From assembly GCF_002844195.1 (NCBI RefSeq), contig NZ_PEND01000007.1, forward strand, positions 124,001 through 188,000: a DNA stretch of 64,000 nucleotides, in the 5' to 3' direction. A model generated the notes under the pieces. That model did not search any database. It was not told the origin of the DNA and saw only the letters and a program-made list of their open reading frames with translations. The position numbers were made by a program, and so were the translations under genes. The DNA is from Halegenticoccus soli. GTDB lineage: Archaea; Halobacteriota; Halobacteria; Halobacteriales; Haloferacaceae. This document shows, piece by piece, positions 1 to 7,815 of the stretch (position 1 is the first letter of the stretch; every line of letters begins with the position of its first letter).

Positions 1-1
1 G

Positions 2-241
2 GACGCGCAGGGGCAGCAGACCTACCAGATCGTCGGCGAGCCCGAGGCGCGCGAGCGCGGCGCGGCGGGGGCGGTCGAGGGCGAGTCGGGGGCCGACGCC
101 GCCGAGGCGGGCGGCGCGGAGATCCCCGACTCGGACGTGCAGATCGTCGCCCAGCGCGCCGGCGCGAGCGAGGACGAGGCCCGCGAGGCGCTCGAAGCGG
201 AGAACGGCGACCTCGCCGCGGCCATCTCTCGGCTGGAGTGA
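2..241 (+). CDS. nac: Archaeal nascent polypeptide-associated complex protein (aNAC), C-terminal part
   Basis: This is the 3' end of a gene that begins before the window; the frame is open from base 2. Archaeal NAC binds nascent chains at the ribosome exit. The visible part has an end-of-domain stretch (QTYQIVGEPE), an acidic Ala/Gly linker, and a C-terminal UBA-like domain (about residues 45-79: DSDVQIVAQRAGASEDEAREAL, ending NGDLAAAISRLE), which is typical of aNAC. The stop TGA overlaps the GTG start of the next gene (GTGA), so the two are probably translated together. Confidence rests on the UBA signature and the usual aNAC-trmI pairing in haloarchaea. Confidence 0.85.
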   Translation, partial: DAQGQQTYQIVGEPEARERGAAGAVEGESGADAAEAGGAEIPDSDVQIVAQRAGASEDEAREALEAENGDLAAAISRLE

Positions 242-957
242 TACTCCTCGTCCGCGGCGACCGGGAGTACCTCCTCGCGCCGGGCGACGAACTCCAGACC
301 GACCTCGGCGTGCTCGAAGTGCCCGAGGACGCGACGCCCGGACAGCGGCTGGAGACGCACCTCGGCGAGGAGTTCGTCGTGCGCGAACCCCGCGGCCCCG
401 ACCTCTTCAACCACTTCGAGCGGACCGGCGCGCCGATGATGCCCCGCGACGTGGGGCTCATCGTCGGCCACACCGGCGCGGCCGCCGGAGATCGCGTCCT
501 CGACGCGGGCACCGGAACGGGCGTCCTGTCCGCGTACCTCGGTCGCCTGGGTGCGTCAGTCGTCACCTACGAGCGGAACCCGGAGTTCGCCGAGGTCGCC
601 CGGCGGAACGTGAAACTCGCCGGCGTCGAAGATCGGGTCGAGGTCCGGACCGGCGATCTCACCGACGAACTCGAAGGCGTCGACGGGTTCGATCTCCTCA
701 CCCTCGACACGGAGGACGCGGCGACCGTCGTCGAGCGCGCCCCGGACCTCCTCGTCTCCGGCGGTTTCGTCGCCGTCTACTCGCCGTTCGTCGAGCAGAC
801 CCGCGCGGCGGTCGAGGCGGCCCGCGGAGTCGGGCTGTCCGGCGTCGAGACGTACGAGACGATCCAGCGCCGCATGGACTTCGGCGAGCGCGGCTCCCGC
901 CCGTCGACGGCGGGCGTCGGCCACACCGGGTATCTGACCTTCGCCAGGAACGAGTAG
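238..957 (+). CDS. trmI: tRNA (adenine-N1)-methyltransferase TrmI
   Basis: A 239-residue class I SAM-dependent methyltransferase of the TrmI/Trm61 family, which makes m1A in tRNA (positions 57/58 in archaea). The N-terminal 75 residues form the small family beta domain (EYLLAPGDELQTDLG), then come the FERTGAPMMPRDVGLI linker and SAM motif I DAGTGTGVLSAYLG near residue 90. The acidic SAM ribose contact is the E of TYERNPEFAEVARRN, and the motif IV region reads LLTLDTEDA. The C-terminal ETIQRRMDF and GHTGYLTFAR segments are family-typical. The GTG start overlaps the aNAC stop. Length matches the family. Confidence 0.93.
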   Translation: MILLVRGDREYLLAPGDELQTDLGVLEVPEDATPGQRLETHLGEEFVVREPRGPDLFNHFERTGAPMMPRDVGLIVGHTGAAAGDRVLDAGTGTGVLSAYLGRLGASVVTYERNPEFAEVARRNVKLAGVEDRVEVRTGDLTDELEGVDGFDLLTLDTEDAATVVERAPDLLVSGGFVAVYSPFVEQTRAAVEAARGVGLSGVETYETIQRRMDFGERGSRPSTAGVGHTGYLTFARNE

Positions 958-1036
958 CTCGGCCGCGCTTCTTCTTTCACCTCGCTTCGACCCGTACGAA
1001 CCTCTATGGTCGTGGCGGACGAACGTTCGGCGACGC

Positions 1037-1258
1037 ATGAGTGCCGAAGACAGGCCGACCGAGGTCGAGGAGACGCGCACGTGGCCCGAACTCGCCATGG
1101 GGCTGTACGAGCGCCTGACCGGTCGCGGGGCGGAGATCACCTACGAGTTCGAGGACATGGAGGTCGACGTCCCGAACAAGACGGGCGACGACGCCGAACA
1201 CGCCCACTGGCGGCTGAACGGGACGCTCCGGATCAGAACCCGCGAGCCCGAGGAGTGA
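1037..1258 (+). CDS. Small acidic haloarchaeal protein of unknown function
   Basis: A 73-residue acidic protein that I do not recognise. It has a helical first half (TWPELAMGLYERLTGR) and a beta-rich second half (ITYEFEDMEVDVP, WRLNGTLRIRT) and no membrane segment or metal motif. The ATG start follows an 80-base gap after trmI. Its TGA overlaps the GTG of the next ORF, so the two look like a co-translated pair. Composition (acidic, GC-rich third positions) supports a real gene. Two longer overlapping frames here are arginine-rich and look like shadows. Confidence 0.7.
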   Translation: MSAEDRPTEVEETRTWPELAMGLYERLTGRGAEITYEFEDMEVDVPNKTGDDAEHAHWRLNGTLRIRTREPEE

Positions 1259-1617
1259 TCCCGGCCGAGGGCGGACGAGGGCTCGCCGTCGACGCCGATC
1301 TCTCGCTGACGATCGACGGCGCGGACGTGCGCGTCAGGGGGTACGGCGACCTGCTCGTCGTCGACGCGCCGTCTCTCCGCGTCGCGCGATCGCTCCTCCG
1401 CGGGATCGCCGCCGCGCCCGCCGGCCCGTCCGCGCTGGATCGGCACCCGAAGTCGGGTTTGACGGTCGACGTCAGGGTCGGCGGCGGAAGCGTCGCGCGG
1501 ATCGAACCCGGCGTCCGCCCCGGCGCCGTCTCCCGGCTCCTCGGCGTCTCGCCCGCGCGGATCTCCCTCGCGGGCGCGGTCCTCGCGCTTCTGCTTTCGG
1601 ACGGGGTCGACGATTAG
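1255..1617 (+). CDS. Hypothetical haloarchaeal protein, coupled to the preceding gene
   Basis: A 120-residue protein read from GTG 1255, which overlaps the previous stop (GTGA). The frame is open further upstream, but that part overlaps the previous gene and is arginine-rich, so I set the start at 1255. The N-terminal half is beta-strand-like (ADLSLTIDGADVRVRGYGDLLVVDAPS). The C-terminus has a hydrophobic run (ISLAGAVLALLLSDGVDD) that could be a buried helix or a weak membrane segment. Function unknown. It converges on the next gene, and the two stop codons overlap by four bases. Confidence 0.65.
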   Translation: MIPAEGGRGLAVDADLSLTIDGADVRVRGYGDLLVVDAPSLRVARSLLRGIAAAPAGPSALDRHPKSGLTVDVRVGGGSVARIEPGVRPGAVSRLLGVSPARISLAGAVLALLLSDGVDD

Positions 1618-2204
1618 CGACCCGCGGTCCCCGTCGCCCGGATCAACCCGAACAGCTCGTCGCGGAACGCCTCCGGACGGAGCAGTTCGCCGAGCGCCGC
1701 CGCCGTCGCGTCGTCGGCCTCGCGAACGGCCGTCGGATGCGCCCCGCCGGCGAACAGAAACTCACCCCCGTCCCGCCAGACCGCGACCTGCGCTTCGACT
1801 GCGAGCGTCGCGTCGCCGGTCTCGCAGACGGCGTCGTACGCGGTGAGCCGCGCCTCGACCCCGTCGACGGGGAACGATCGCGCGCCCGTCCGCCTCACCG
1901 ACGAAAACCCGCGATCGCGGAGCTGTCGGGCGAATCCCTCGGCGGTCCGGGAGGCGACGAGGCGTTCGAGGGCGGCGGTGACGGGGATGGGCGGCGTCAG
2001 CACCAGACGTCCGGCGAGGAAGATCCGCCACGTCCGATCAGCGCCCGTCCGCTCGCGGATCGACGCCCGGAGGTCGGCGTCCTCGTAGACGGCCGCGTGC
2101 GCGGTGACCGCGAAAAACCCCGTCGAAAAGGGCGTCTCGGTCGACTCCTCGATGGGTCGCCAGCCGGCGAGCCGGTCGCCCGGAACCGCCGGCGGCGACG
2201 GCAT
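1614..2204 (-). CDS. Conserved haloarchaeal protein of unknown function
   Basis: A 196-residue soluble protein without a signal peptide or obvious catalytic motif. It starts PSPPAVPGDRLAGWRPIEESTETPF and continues with alternating strands and helices; a central part reads VYEDADLRASIRERTGADRTWRIFLAGRLVLTPP. The start codon lies directly beside the stop of the upstream transcription factor S gene (2205), so it probably sits in the tfs transcript. I cannot name a family. Composition and codon use match the neighbouring core genes, so I accept it as real. Confidence 0.7.
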   Translation of the reverse strand: MPSPPAVPGDRLAGWRPIEESTETPFSTGFFAVTAHAAVYEDADLRASIRERTGADRTWRIFLAGRLVLTPPIPVTAALERLVASRTAEGFARQLRDRGFSSVRRTGARSFPVDGVEARLTAYDAVCETGDATLAVEAQVAVWRDGGEFLFAGGAHPTAVREADDATAAALGELLRPEAFRDELFGLIRATGTAGR

Positions 2205-2522
2205 TCAGTGGTCGTCTTCGCGCCACTTGTGTTCGCACTCGGTGCAGACGAAAAAGCGCGTCTCGGACTCGTCGGCGGAACGGATCTGCTGCATGTACCA
2301 GTACGCCGTGTCGTTACCGCACTCGGGGCAGCGCGCGTCGGTCGTCGGGAGGCCGCTCGACCCGCCGCCGGACTCGATGATCTCGCTTTTCTCCTGGGCC
2401 TGGGTGGTCACCATCTGCGCCTCCTTCGCGGAGTCGCGCGGCTTCTCGAAACCGCACTTGGCGCAGACCCACGCGCCGTCGTCGGCTTTCATCATCGAAC
2501 CGCATTCGTCGCAGAATTCCAT
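2205..2522 (-). CDS. tfs: Transcription factor S (archaeal TFIIS/RPB9-like transcript cleavage factor)
   Basis: This factor rescues backtracked archaeal RNA polymerase by stimulating transcript cleavage. The 105-residue protein has an N-terminal zinc ribbon (CDECGSMM, then CAKCGFEK) and a C-terminal zinc ribbon (CPECGNDTAYWYMQQIRSADE, then CTECEHKW). The RSADE acidic pair is the catalytic Asp-Glu of TFIIS-type domains, so this is a cleavage-competent TFS rather than a pure RPB9. The frame is open to a GTG at 2549, but that lies inside the TATA-like box, so ATG 2522 is the likely start, with almost no leader. Confidence 0.93.
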   Translation of the reverse strand: MEFCDECGSMMKADDGAWVCAKCGFEKPRDSAKEAQMVTTQAQEKSEIIESGGGSSGLPTTDARCPECGNDTAYWYMQQIRSADESETRFFVCTECEHKWREDDH

Positions 2523-2548
2523 GTTAGAGGTTCCAGTCGCCTGGTCCA

Positions 2549-2555
2549 CTTAAAG
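2549..2555 (-). promoter_or_regulatory. TATA-like box of tfs
   Basis: On the minus strand the sequence reads CTTTAAG about 27-33 bases before the tfs ATG, the spacing expected for a haloarchaeal leaderless gene. It argues against the longer GTG start of tfs at 2549. Confidence 0.6.
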
Positions 2556-2586
2556 ACGGGGATTCGAGGCGAACCCGGCGCGCCCG

Positions 2587-2844
2587 TCAGGCGTCGCCGT
2601 CGGACTGCATCGGTTCGCCGACCGCCTCGATCGGCAGCGCGTTGTTCAGTTCGGCTGACAGCTCGTCCGGCCCGTCGAACGTGTCGGTCGGGACGTCGGC
2701 GATGAGTTCCCCCAGGTTCTCCTGTCCGTCCGCGAGGAGGACAGTGACGTCACCGAACGCCGCGGCCGCGTCGTCGCGGGTGGCGGGGTACTCGATCCGC
2801 CCGAACAGCGTTTCGACCCTGCTGAGCTTAACCGTCTCGGACAT
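2587..2844 (-). CDS. Small haloarchaeal protein, probably DUF5789-like
   Basis: An 85-residue acidic protein starting MSETVKLSRVETLFGRIEYP. The segment on acquiring a YP..R.DAAAAFGDVTVLLADGQENLGELI layout resembles the small haloarchaeal DUF5789 family, whose function is unknown. The frame is open to 2940, but the upstream 32 residues are basic (RRGRQRKAKPLHEES) and overlap the next gene, so I use the inner ATG 2844. No metal site or membrane segment is visible. Confidence 0.65.
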   Translation of the reverse strand: MSETVKLSRVETLFGRIEYPATRDDAAAAFGDVTVLLADGQENLGELIADVPTDTFDGPDELSAELNNALPIEAVGEPMQSDGDA

Positions 2845-2936
2845 ACCTAACGATTCCTCATGCAGGGGCTTAGCCTTTCGCTGTCGACCGCGTCGATCGG
2901 CGTTCCGGACGATCTGTCCGACGGTCGGGACGCCCA

Positions 2937-3173
2937 TCACCCGTCGGACGACGGGGTGCGGGAATCTGCGGAGTCGGCGGAATCGTCGGGGCCGGCGGCG
3001 TCGACGGAACCAGCGGAATCGGCGGTGTGGTCCCCGATCGGCTCGACGGAAAAGGAGTTACAGCGCGGACAGACGTGATACTGCACCGGGAATCTCGTGT
3101 CGCACTTCGAGCATACATACTCGTTTGTCGGTTCGGATTCGAACCGCCGGAGCAGGTCGGTTATCGGCCACAT
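2937..3173 (-). CDS. Small zinc-ribbon protein with acidic Ser/Asp-rich tail
   Basis: A 78-residue protein. Residues 18-42 hold a four-cysteine zinc ribbon (YVCSKCDTRFPVQYHVCPRCNS). The last 30 residues are a low-complexity Asp/Ser/Ala tail made of repeated ADSAGS/DDSADSADS. Such proteins are common in haloarchaea and usually have no assigned function; rubredoxin-like electron transfer is unlikely because aromatic core residues are missing. It starts at ATG 3173 downstream of an AT-rich promoter-like stretch (taacgtaatcataacaata). Function unknown. Confidence 0.7.
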   Translation of the reverse strand: MWPITDLLRRFESEPTNEYVCSKCDTRFPVQYHVCPRCNSFSVEPIGDHTADSAGSVDAAGPDDSADSADSRTPSSDG

Positions 3174-3268
3174 GAAGCGACGCTAGCGGCTCCCGGATAT
3201 TGTTATGATTACGTTAAGTCACCCGAATTCTCGGATCGATAGAGCTAACAATCGATTAATAGGAACCG

Positions 3269-4042
3269 CTACTCGAACGTCGGGTCCCGCTTTTCGACGA
3301 ACGCCTTCATGCCCTCTCGCTGATCGTGGGTGCCGAACAGCCCGCTCCAGACCCGGCGCTCGTACGCGAGCCCCGCCGACTGCGACCCCTCGCGAGCCGC
3401 GTTCAGCGCGTCCTTCGCGGCCCGGAGGGCGAACTTGGGCTTGGAAGCGAGGTCCGCGGCGAGGTCCGCGACGTAGTCGTCCAGCTGGTCGTGGGCGACG
3501 ACCTCCCCGACGAGCCCGTATTCGAGCGCGTCGGTCGCGTCGACGCGCTCCCCGAAGAAGATCAGCCGCCGGGCGAGTTCGTCGCCGACGAGCCGCGGCA
3601 GGCGCTGGGTTCCCCCCCACCCCGGGACGATGCCGAGGTCGATCTCGGTCTGCCCGAGCACCGCGCGCTCGCTCGCCACCCGCAGATCGCACGCCAGCGC
3701 GAGTTCGCACCCGCCGCCGAACGCGTAGCCGTTGACGGCCGCGATCGCGGGCGCCGGGAACGTCTCGATGGCGTCGGCGACGCGGTGACCGAGTTCGGCG
3801 TACGCCTGCGCCTCCGGCGTCGTGAGATCCTGCATGTACCCGATGTCCGCGCCGGCGACGAACGCCTTCTCGCCCGCGCCGGTGAGCACGAGCGCCCGCG
3901 CGTCCTCGTCCTCGGCGGTCGAAAGCGCCTCGTCGAGCGCCTCCAGCGTCTCGACGTTGAGGGCGTTGAGCGCGTCCGGTCGGTCGACGGTGAGCGTCGC
4001 CACGTCGTCCTCGATGTCCAGGCGGATGGTGTCCCACGCCAT
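3269..4042 (-). CDS. Enoyl-CoA hydratase/isomerase family protein
   Basis: A 257-residue crotonase-fold enzyme, most likely an enoyl-CoA hydratase in fatty acid or amino acid catabolism. The oxyanion-hole region GAGEKAFVAGADIGYM lies near residue 60. The family pattern AAVNGYAFGGGCELALACDLRVAS has the conserved Gly-Gly-Gly-Cys-Glu, where the Glu is one catalytic acid. The second acid region ALGQTEIDLGIVPGWGGTQRLPRLVG is also intact. It stands alone, upstream of a tandem-repeat-rich spacer. Substrate cannot be told from sequence. Confidence 0.9.
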   Translation of the reverse strand: MAWDTIRLDIEDDVATLTVDRPDALNALNVETLEALDEALSTAEDEDARALVLTGAGEKAFVAGADIGYMQDLTTPEAQAYAELGHRVADAIETFPAPAIAAVNGYAFGGGCELALACDLRVASERAVLGQTEIDLGIVPGWGGTQRLPRLVGDELARRLIFFGERVDATDALEYGLVGEVVAHDQLDDYVADLAADLASKPKFALRAAKDALNAAREGSQSAGLAYERRVWSGLFGTHDQREGMKAFVEKRDPTFE

Positions 4043-4129
4043 GGGTGGCGGTCACGGGCGACGGCCATAACCGTTCCCCCGGCGGCGTCGAGTGCCGGAT
4101 CCGGCCCGTTTCGACGACCGATCCGCTCG

Positions 4130-4217
4130 GGACCGTTCCGTCCGATCGCTTCGCCCGATCGCTCCGTCCGATCGCGGTCGATCGCGGTCACTCCGTTCGA
4201 TCGCGGTCGCTCCGTTC
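4130..4217. repeat. Degenerate short tandem repeats, 19-bp unit
   Basis: The spacer between the hydratase and the DyP-like gene carries tandem copies built on GATCGC. The clearest are two adjacent 19-bp units at 4180-4198 and 4199-4217 (gatcgcggtcactccgttc and its one-base variant), with partial units before them. No coding potential is convincing here. Confidence 0.6.
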
Positions 4218-4265
4218 GAGAACCTTACCGAAACCCCTTTTCTCGCCAAACGGCTAGCGCCACCG

Positions 4266-5543
4266 ATGACCGGCCACTCCCGCGGCATCCCGCGACGCAC
4301 GTTCGTCAAAAGCGCCGTCGCCATCGGCGGCGCGAGCGCCCTCTCGGCCTGCGTCGACCGGTTCGGGCAGCCGGACGTCCCGCGGGGGCCGGACGACCTC
4401 TCGAAGCTTCCGGAGCGACAGCACGCGTGGAACGGCGCGCTTCCGGCCGACGACAGCGGGAACCGGCTCGCGCCCCGGCACAACGTGCTCCTGCTTTTGA
4501 ACTACGCCGGCGACGGGACGCCGACGGGCGGGGAGCGCCGGACGGTCGAGACGGCCCTCCGGGGGCTCGAACGCGCCTACGCGCGGCGGCACGACGGGCT
4601 GCTCTTCACCGTCGGCTACTCGCCGCGCTACTTCGACCGCTTCGACGAACCGCTTCCCGAGAGCGTCGACCTCCCCGAGCCGGAGGCGCTCGCGCCCTTC
4701 GAGAACCCGGCGTTCGATCGACCCGACGCGATCGTCCACCTCGGGAGCGACCACGGACAGGTCGTGCTCGCGGCCGAGGAGGCGCTCCTGGGGGACCGCG
4801 AGGAGCTAAACGGCGTCGAGCTGTCGGCCGACTTCGGCGGCGTCTTCGAGGTCGCAGCCCGGCGGACGGGCTTCGTCGGGGAGGGACTGCCGGCGGACCA
4901 CCAGGACGTGAGCGGCATCCCCGACTCGGAGCCCGTCCCGGAGGACGCGCCGCTGTACATGGGGTTCAAATCCGGATTCGCGAAGAACCAGGCCAGCGAG
5001 GACCGCGTCACGATCCCGGACGGGCCGTTCGCCGGCGGGGCGACGCAGCACGTCTCCGCCATCGCGCTCCACCTCGATCAGTGGTACGAGCAGGACAGCC
5101 GCGAGCAGCGGGTGGCGAAGATGTTCTGTCCGGCGCACGCCGAGGAGGGCCGCGTCGAGGGGACCGGCGAGAACCTCGGCGACGGGACCGGGATCGAAGC
5201 GTGCGCCGACGACACCGAGAGCGACGCCCGGACGAAGGGGATGGTCGGCCACTCCCAGAAGGCCGCCCGCGTCCGCGAGGGCGGCTCGCCCCTCATCCTC
5301 CGGCGCGACTTCGACTCGACCGACGGCGATCAGGCCGGGGTGCACTTCGTCTCGATCCAGCGGCGGATCGGCGACTTCGTCGACACGCGGAAGGCGATGA
5401 ACGGCACCGACCTCTCGGAGGGGTCCGCCGTCGGCCAGCGCACGAACAACGGCATCCTCCAGTACATGACCGTCAACCGGCGGGGGAACTACCTGCTTCC
5501 CCCGCGGAGTCGCCGGGCGCTCCCCGAGCCCCGTCCCCGGTGA
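4266..5543 (+). CDS. Tat-exported DyP-type peroxidase-like protein (EfeB-like, DUF7405 type)
   Basis: A 425-residue protein with a Tat signal at the N-terminus (IPRRTFVKSAVAIGGASALSAC), where AC could be a lipobox. The body resembles dye-decolorising peroxidases/EfeB: an alpha-beta first half (NVLLLLNYAGDGTP), then MVGHSQKAAR, whose His is the likely proximal haem ligand, then LILRRDFDS and GVHFVSIQRRIGDFVDTRKAMNG matching the C-terminal DyP layout. A canonical distal GxxDG motif is not obvious, so haem binding is inferred. EfeB-type proteins take part in iron acquisition, which fits the P19-like gene that follows. The frame is open upstream, but ATG 4266 gives the Tat signal. Three further envelope genes follow on the same strand. 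Confidence 0.78.
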   Translation: MTGHSRGIPRRTFVKSAVAIGGASALSACVDRFGQPDVPRGPDDLSKLPERQHAWNGALPADDSGNRLAPRHNVLLLLNYAGDGTPTGGERRTVETALRGLERAYARRHDGLLFTVGYSPRYFDRFDEPLPESVDLPEPEALAPFENPAFDRPDAIVHLGSDHGQVVLAAEEALLGDREELNGVELSADFGGVFEVAARRTGFVGEGLPADHQDVSGIPDSEPVPEDAPLYMGFKSGFAKNQASEDRVTIPDGPFAGGATQHVSAIALHLDQWYEQDSREQRVAKMFCPAHAEEGRVEGTGENLGDGTGIEACADDTESDARTKGMVGHSQKAARVREGGSPLILRRDFDSTDGDQAGVHFVSIQRRIGDFVDTRKAMNGTDLSEGSAVGQRTNNGILQYMTVNRRGNYLLPPRSRRALPEPRPR

Positions 5544-5627
5544 CCGGGAGAGGCGCTCCGAACGTCGCCCCGAGGGTTCGCCGAGCAAACCAGAACCGAT
5601 AATCGGACGCGGCCGCTTTCCGGAGGC

Positions 5628-6668
5628 ATGGAACGCCGCAACGTTCTCCGAGCGGGCGGATTCACCCTTCTCTCTGCGCTCGCGGGGTGCACCGGGCTGT
5701 TCGAGACGCGGCCGGCGGGACGGGAGCCGCCACTGGTCGAAAACCGCCCCGACGCGGTGTACGTCCCGACGCACTTCGAGGAGATGCAGATGGCCGGGAT
5801 GGGCCACGGCGGGTCGCGCATGGTCGGGCTGACGTACTCGTACCCGCACCGCTTCTGGACAGTCACCGGTCGCGAGACGAAGCGCGTCGACGTCGAGGGA
5901 GACGACGCCGTCCACATGATGCTCTCCGTGTGGGACACGGAGACGAACGAGGTGCTGCCGATCGAGTCGGGGCTGCAGATCGAGATCGAGAAGGACGGCG
6001 AGACGGTCACGCGGCTGTCCCCGTGGCCGATGCTCTCACAGCGGATGGGATTTCACTACGGGGACAACGTCTCGCTGGACGGCGACGGGACGTACGCCGT
6101 CTCCGTCGACCTCGGGTCGATGGGGCTCCGCCGGATGGGATCGTTCGCCGACCGGTTCGAGGGACGGACCACCGTCCGGGTCGAGTTCGACTACAGCGAG
6201 TCGGAGCGGAACGATCTCGGGTACACGATGCTCGACGAGCGGAAGGGGCAGAAGGGGGCCGTCGATCCCATGATGATGGAAGACGTGCCGCTGTCGTTCG
6301 CCCCGAAAAAAGGCGATCTGCCCGGCGAATCCGTCGGCGAGGGGACGAGCGGGGACGCCGTCTTCGTCGCGACCGCCGTCGAGCGCGACGGCGGGCCGTA
6401 CCTCGCCGTCTCGCCGCGGACGCCGCACAACCGGTACGTCCTCCCGATGATGTCGCTCTCGGCGACGGTCGCCCGCGGGAACGAGACCGCCTTCGACGGG
6501 GCGCTGACCGAGGCGATCGATCCGGAACTCGGCTACCACTACGGCGCGGCCGTCGACGGCCTCCGCCCGGACGACGACGTCACGATCACCGTCGACGCGC
6601 CGCCGCAGGTGTCCCGGCACGAGGGGTACGAGACGGCGTTCCTCGACATGCCCGAGGTCACCCTCTGA
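5628..6668 (+). CDS. Lipoprotein with two tandem P19/Tp34-like metal-binding domains
   Basis: A 346-residue protein with an N-terminal Arg-Arg signal and lipobox (VLRAGGFTLLSALAGC), so it is probably anchored outside the membrane. The P19/Tp34 family binds periplasmic iron or copper in iron uptake. The sequence shows two related halves. In half one (about 45-180) SYPHRFW is followed by VHMMLSVWD and MGFHYGDNVSLDGDGTYAVSV. In half two (about 230-335) RTPHNRY is followed by LPMMSLSAT and LGYHYGAAVDGLRPDDDVTITV. Met and His are enriched early (HFEEMQMAGMGHGG). Classical P19 is a single-domain homodimer, so this looks like a fused dimer. It follows the DyP-like gene by 84 bases and probably shares its transcript. 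Confidence 0.75.
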   Translation: MERRNVLRAGGFTLLSALAGCTGLFETRPAGREPPLVENRPDAVYVPTHFEEMQMAGMGHGGSRMVGLTYSYPHRFWTVTGRETKRVDVEGDDAVHMMLSVWDTETNEVLPIESGLQIEIEKDGETVTRLSPWPMLSQRMGFHYGDNVSLDGDGTYAVSVDLGSMGLRRMGSFADRFEGRTTVRVEFDYSESERNDLGYTMLDERKGQKGAVDPMMMEDVPLSFAPKKGDLPGESVGEGTSGDAVFVATAVERDGGPYLAVSPRTPHNRYVLPMMSLSATVARGNETAFDGALTEAIDPELGYHYGAAVDGLRPDDDVTITVDAPPQVSRHEGYETAFLDMPEVTL

Positions 6669-6718
6669 ACGCGCCGCCGATCGAAGGGTTCGAGTCCGTC
6701 CGCTCCCCGCGTACGGAC

Positions 6719-7150
6719 GTGAGCGACGAAACCGAACCCGAACGAGGGCGAGAGACGAGCCCACCGTCGACCCGACCGCGTCGCGTCGGAGGGGCGGCCG
6801 CGCGGCTGCTCGGCGCGGTCGCGGCGGCGCAGGCCGTTCCGCCCGTCGCGGCGCACGCCGGTGCGGCTCACGGAGCCACGCCCCACTGGCTGTTTCTCGT
6901 CCTCCTCGCCGTCGGCGCGGAGATGGTCGTCGCCTGCGCGGTCGCGCTCCGGAGGCGGTGGGTCCCGGCGGCCTACGCCGTCGGCGGGCTGATCGCGGGC
7001 GTCGCGCTCGGCGCGTTCGGCGGCGTCGCCCTGGCGGAGTCGCTCGGCGGTCCGGAGACCGGCCTCGGGGCGACGACCGCGGGGCTCGCGGCGGCGGTCG
7101 TCGCCCTGCTCGCGGGGATCGTCCTCGTTCGACGGTACCGGACGGCGTGA
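6719..7150 (+). CDS. Small membrane protein next to the P19-like gene
   Basis: A 143-residue membrane protein from GTG 6719. After a charged 25-residue N-terminus come about four hydrophobic segments: AARLLGAVAAAQAVPPVAAHA, HWLFLVLLAVGAEMVVACAVAL, AAYAVGGLIAGVALGAFGGVALA, and AGLAAAVVALLAGIVLV. It carries His residues near the outer face (AHAGAAHGATPHW). It lacks the REXXE motifs of FTR1/EfeU, so it is not a classical iron permease. The 50-base spacing after the P19-like gene suggests one operon; a role as its membrane partner is inference. Confidence 0.65.
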   Translation: MSDETEPERGRETSPPSTRPRRVGGAAARLLGAVAAAQAVPPVAAHAGAAHGATPHWLFLVLLAVGAEMVVACAVALRRRWVPAAYAVGGLIAGVALGAFGGVALAESLGGPETGLGATTAGLAAAVVALLAGIVLVRRYRTA

Positions 7151-7244
7151 GCGCACGAAAGCGCCGGAGTCGGAGCCGTTTCGAGGTTCGGTTCCCGTGC
7201 CAGAACCGATAGACCGCTCCGGTCCGTCGGGGCGAGCGGACCAC

Positions 7245-7799
7245 ATGGATCCAGACGCACTCTTCGACGACGCGCGCAGTTCGAACGCGAACCTCTCCCG
7301 CCGGACGCTGCTCAAGTCGGGCGCGGTCGCCGCCGCGGCCGCGGCCGCCCTTCCGACGGTGGGGGGCGTCGCGACCGCCCACTTCCCCGACCGGCTGGAC
7401 ATCGACGTCAGGCCGCGCTGCGATCGGAACGTGATTCCGACGGAGGGACGGGGATACGTCTCCGTCGCGGTGCGCTACACCGAGTACGCCGACGAGAGCG
7501 GCGAGACGGTCGCGTTCGACCCGACCGAGCGCGCGGAGCGGTACCGGTTCGGCGCTCCGGACGCCGTCGCCGACGGGGGCGGAACCCGCCCGGCGTCCCG
7601 CGGTCGCGTGACCGACGTCGATGGCGACGGTAACGACGATCTCGTGCTCCGCTTCCCGGTCGACGGGGCCGGGTTCGACGGCGACGAGACGACGGCGACG
7701 CTGGTCTGGGAGGAGGACGACTCCGGCGAGCACGGGCTCTCCGGGACGGACGAGGTCGACCTCGTCGGCGCGGGAGGGCGGGCGGACGGGCGGCGGTGA
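7245..7799 (+). CDS. Tat-exported protein with a calcium-loop domain
   Basis: A 184-residue secreted protein. The Tat signal is SRRTLLKSGAVAAAAAAALPTVGGVATA (about residues 17-44). The mature part follows a pattern seen in many secreted bacterial and archaeal domains: an opening IDVRPRCDRNVIPTEGRGYVSVAV, then RFG, then an EF-hand-like DVDGDGNDDLVLRFPV loop, and a closing LSGTDEVDLVG. Exact function unknown; the Asp-rich loop probably binds calcium. ATG 7245 is chosen over the frame start at 7197 because it places the Arg-Arg motif correctly. It is the last gene of the forward metal-redox run and converges with the next gene. Confidence 0.7.
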   Translation: MDPDALFDDARSSNANLSRRTLLKSGAVAAAAAAALPTVGGVATAHFPDRLDIDVRPRCDRNVIPTEGRGYVSVAVRYTEYADESGETVAFDPTERAERYRFGAPDAVADGGGTRPASRGRVTDVDGDGNDDLVLRFPVDGAGFDGDETTATLVWEEDDSGEHGLSGTDEVDLVGAGGRADGRR

Positions 7800-7815
7800 G
7801 AACGGAGAGGTCCGG

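Noticed and set aside
1006-1254. N-terminal extension of the gene ending at 1617
   Set aside because: It overlaps the 73-residue gene in another frame and is basic; the GTG at 1255 overlapping the stop is the better start.
3326-5602. Long plus-strand frame (758 residues) across the hydratase and the DyP-like gene
   Set aside because: It is arginine/proline-rich, runs antisense to or out of frame with genes that have clear domains, and is a by-product of high GC.
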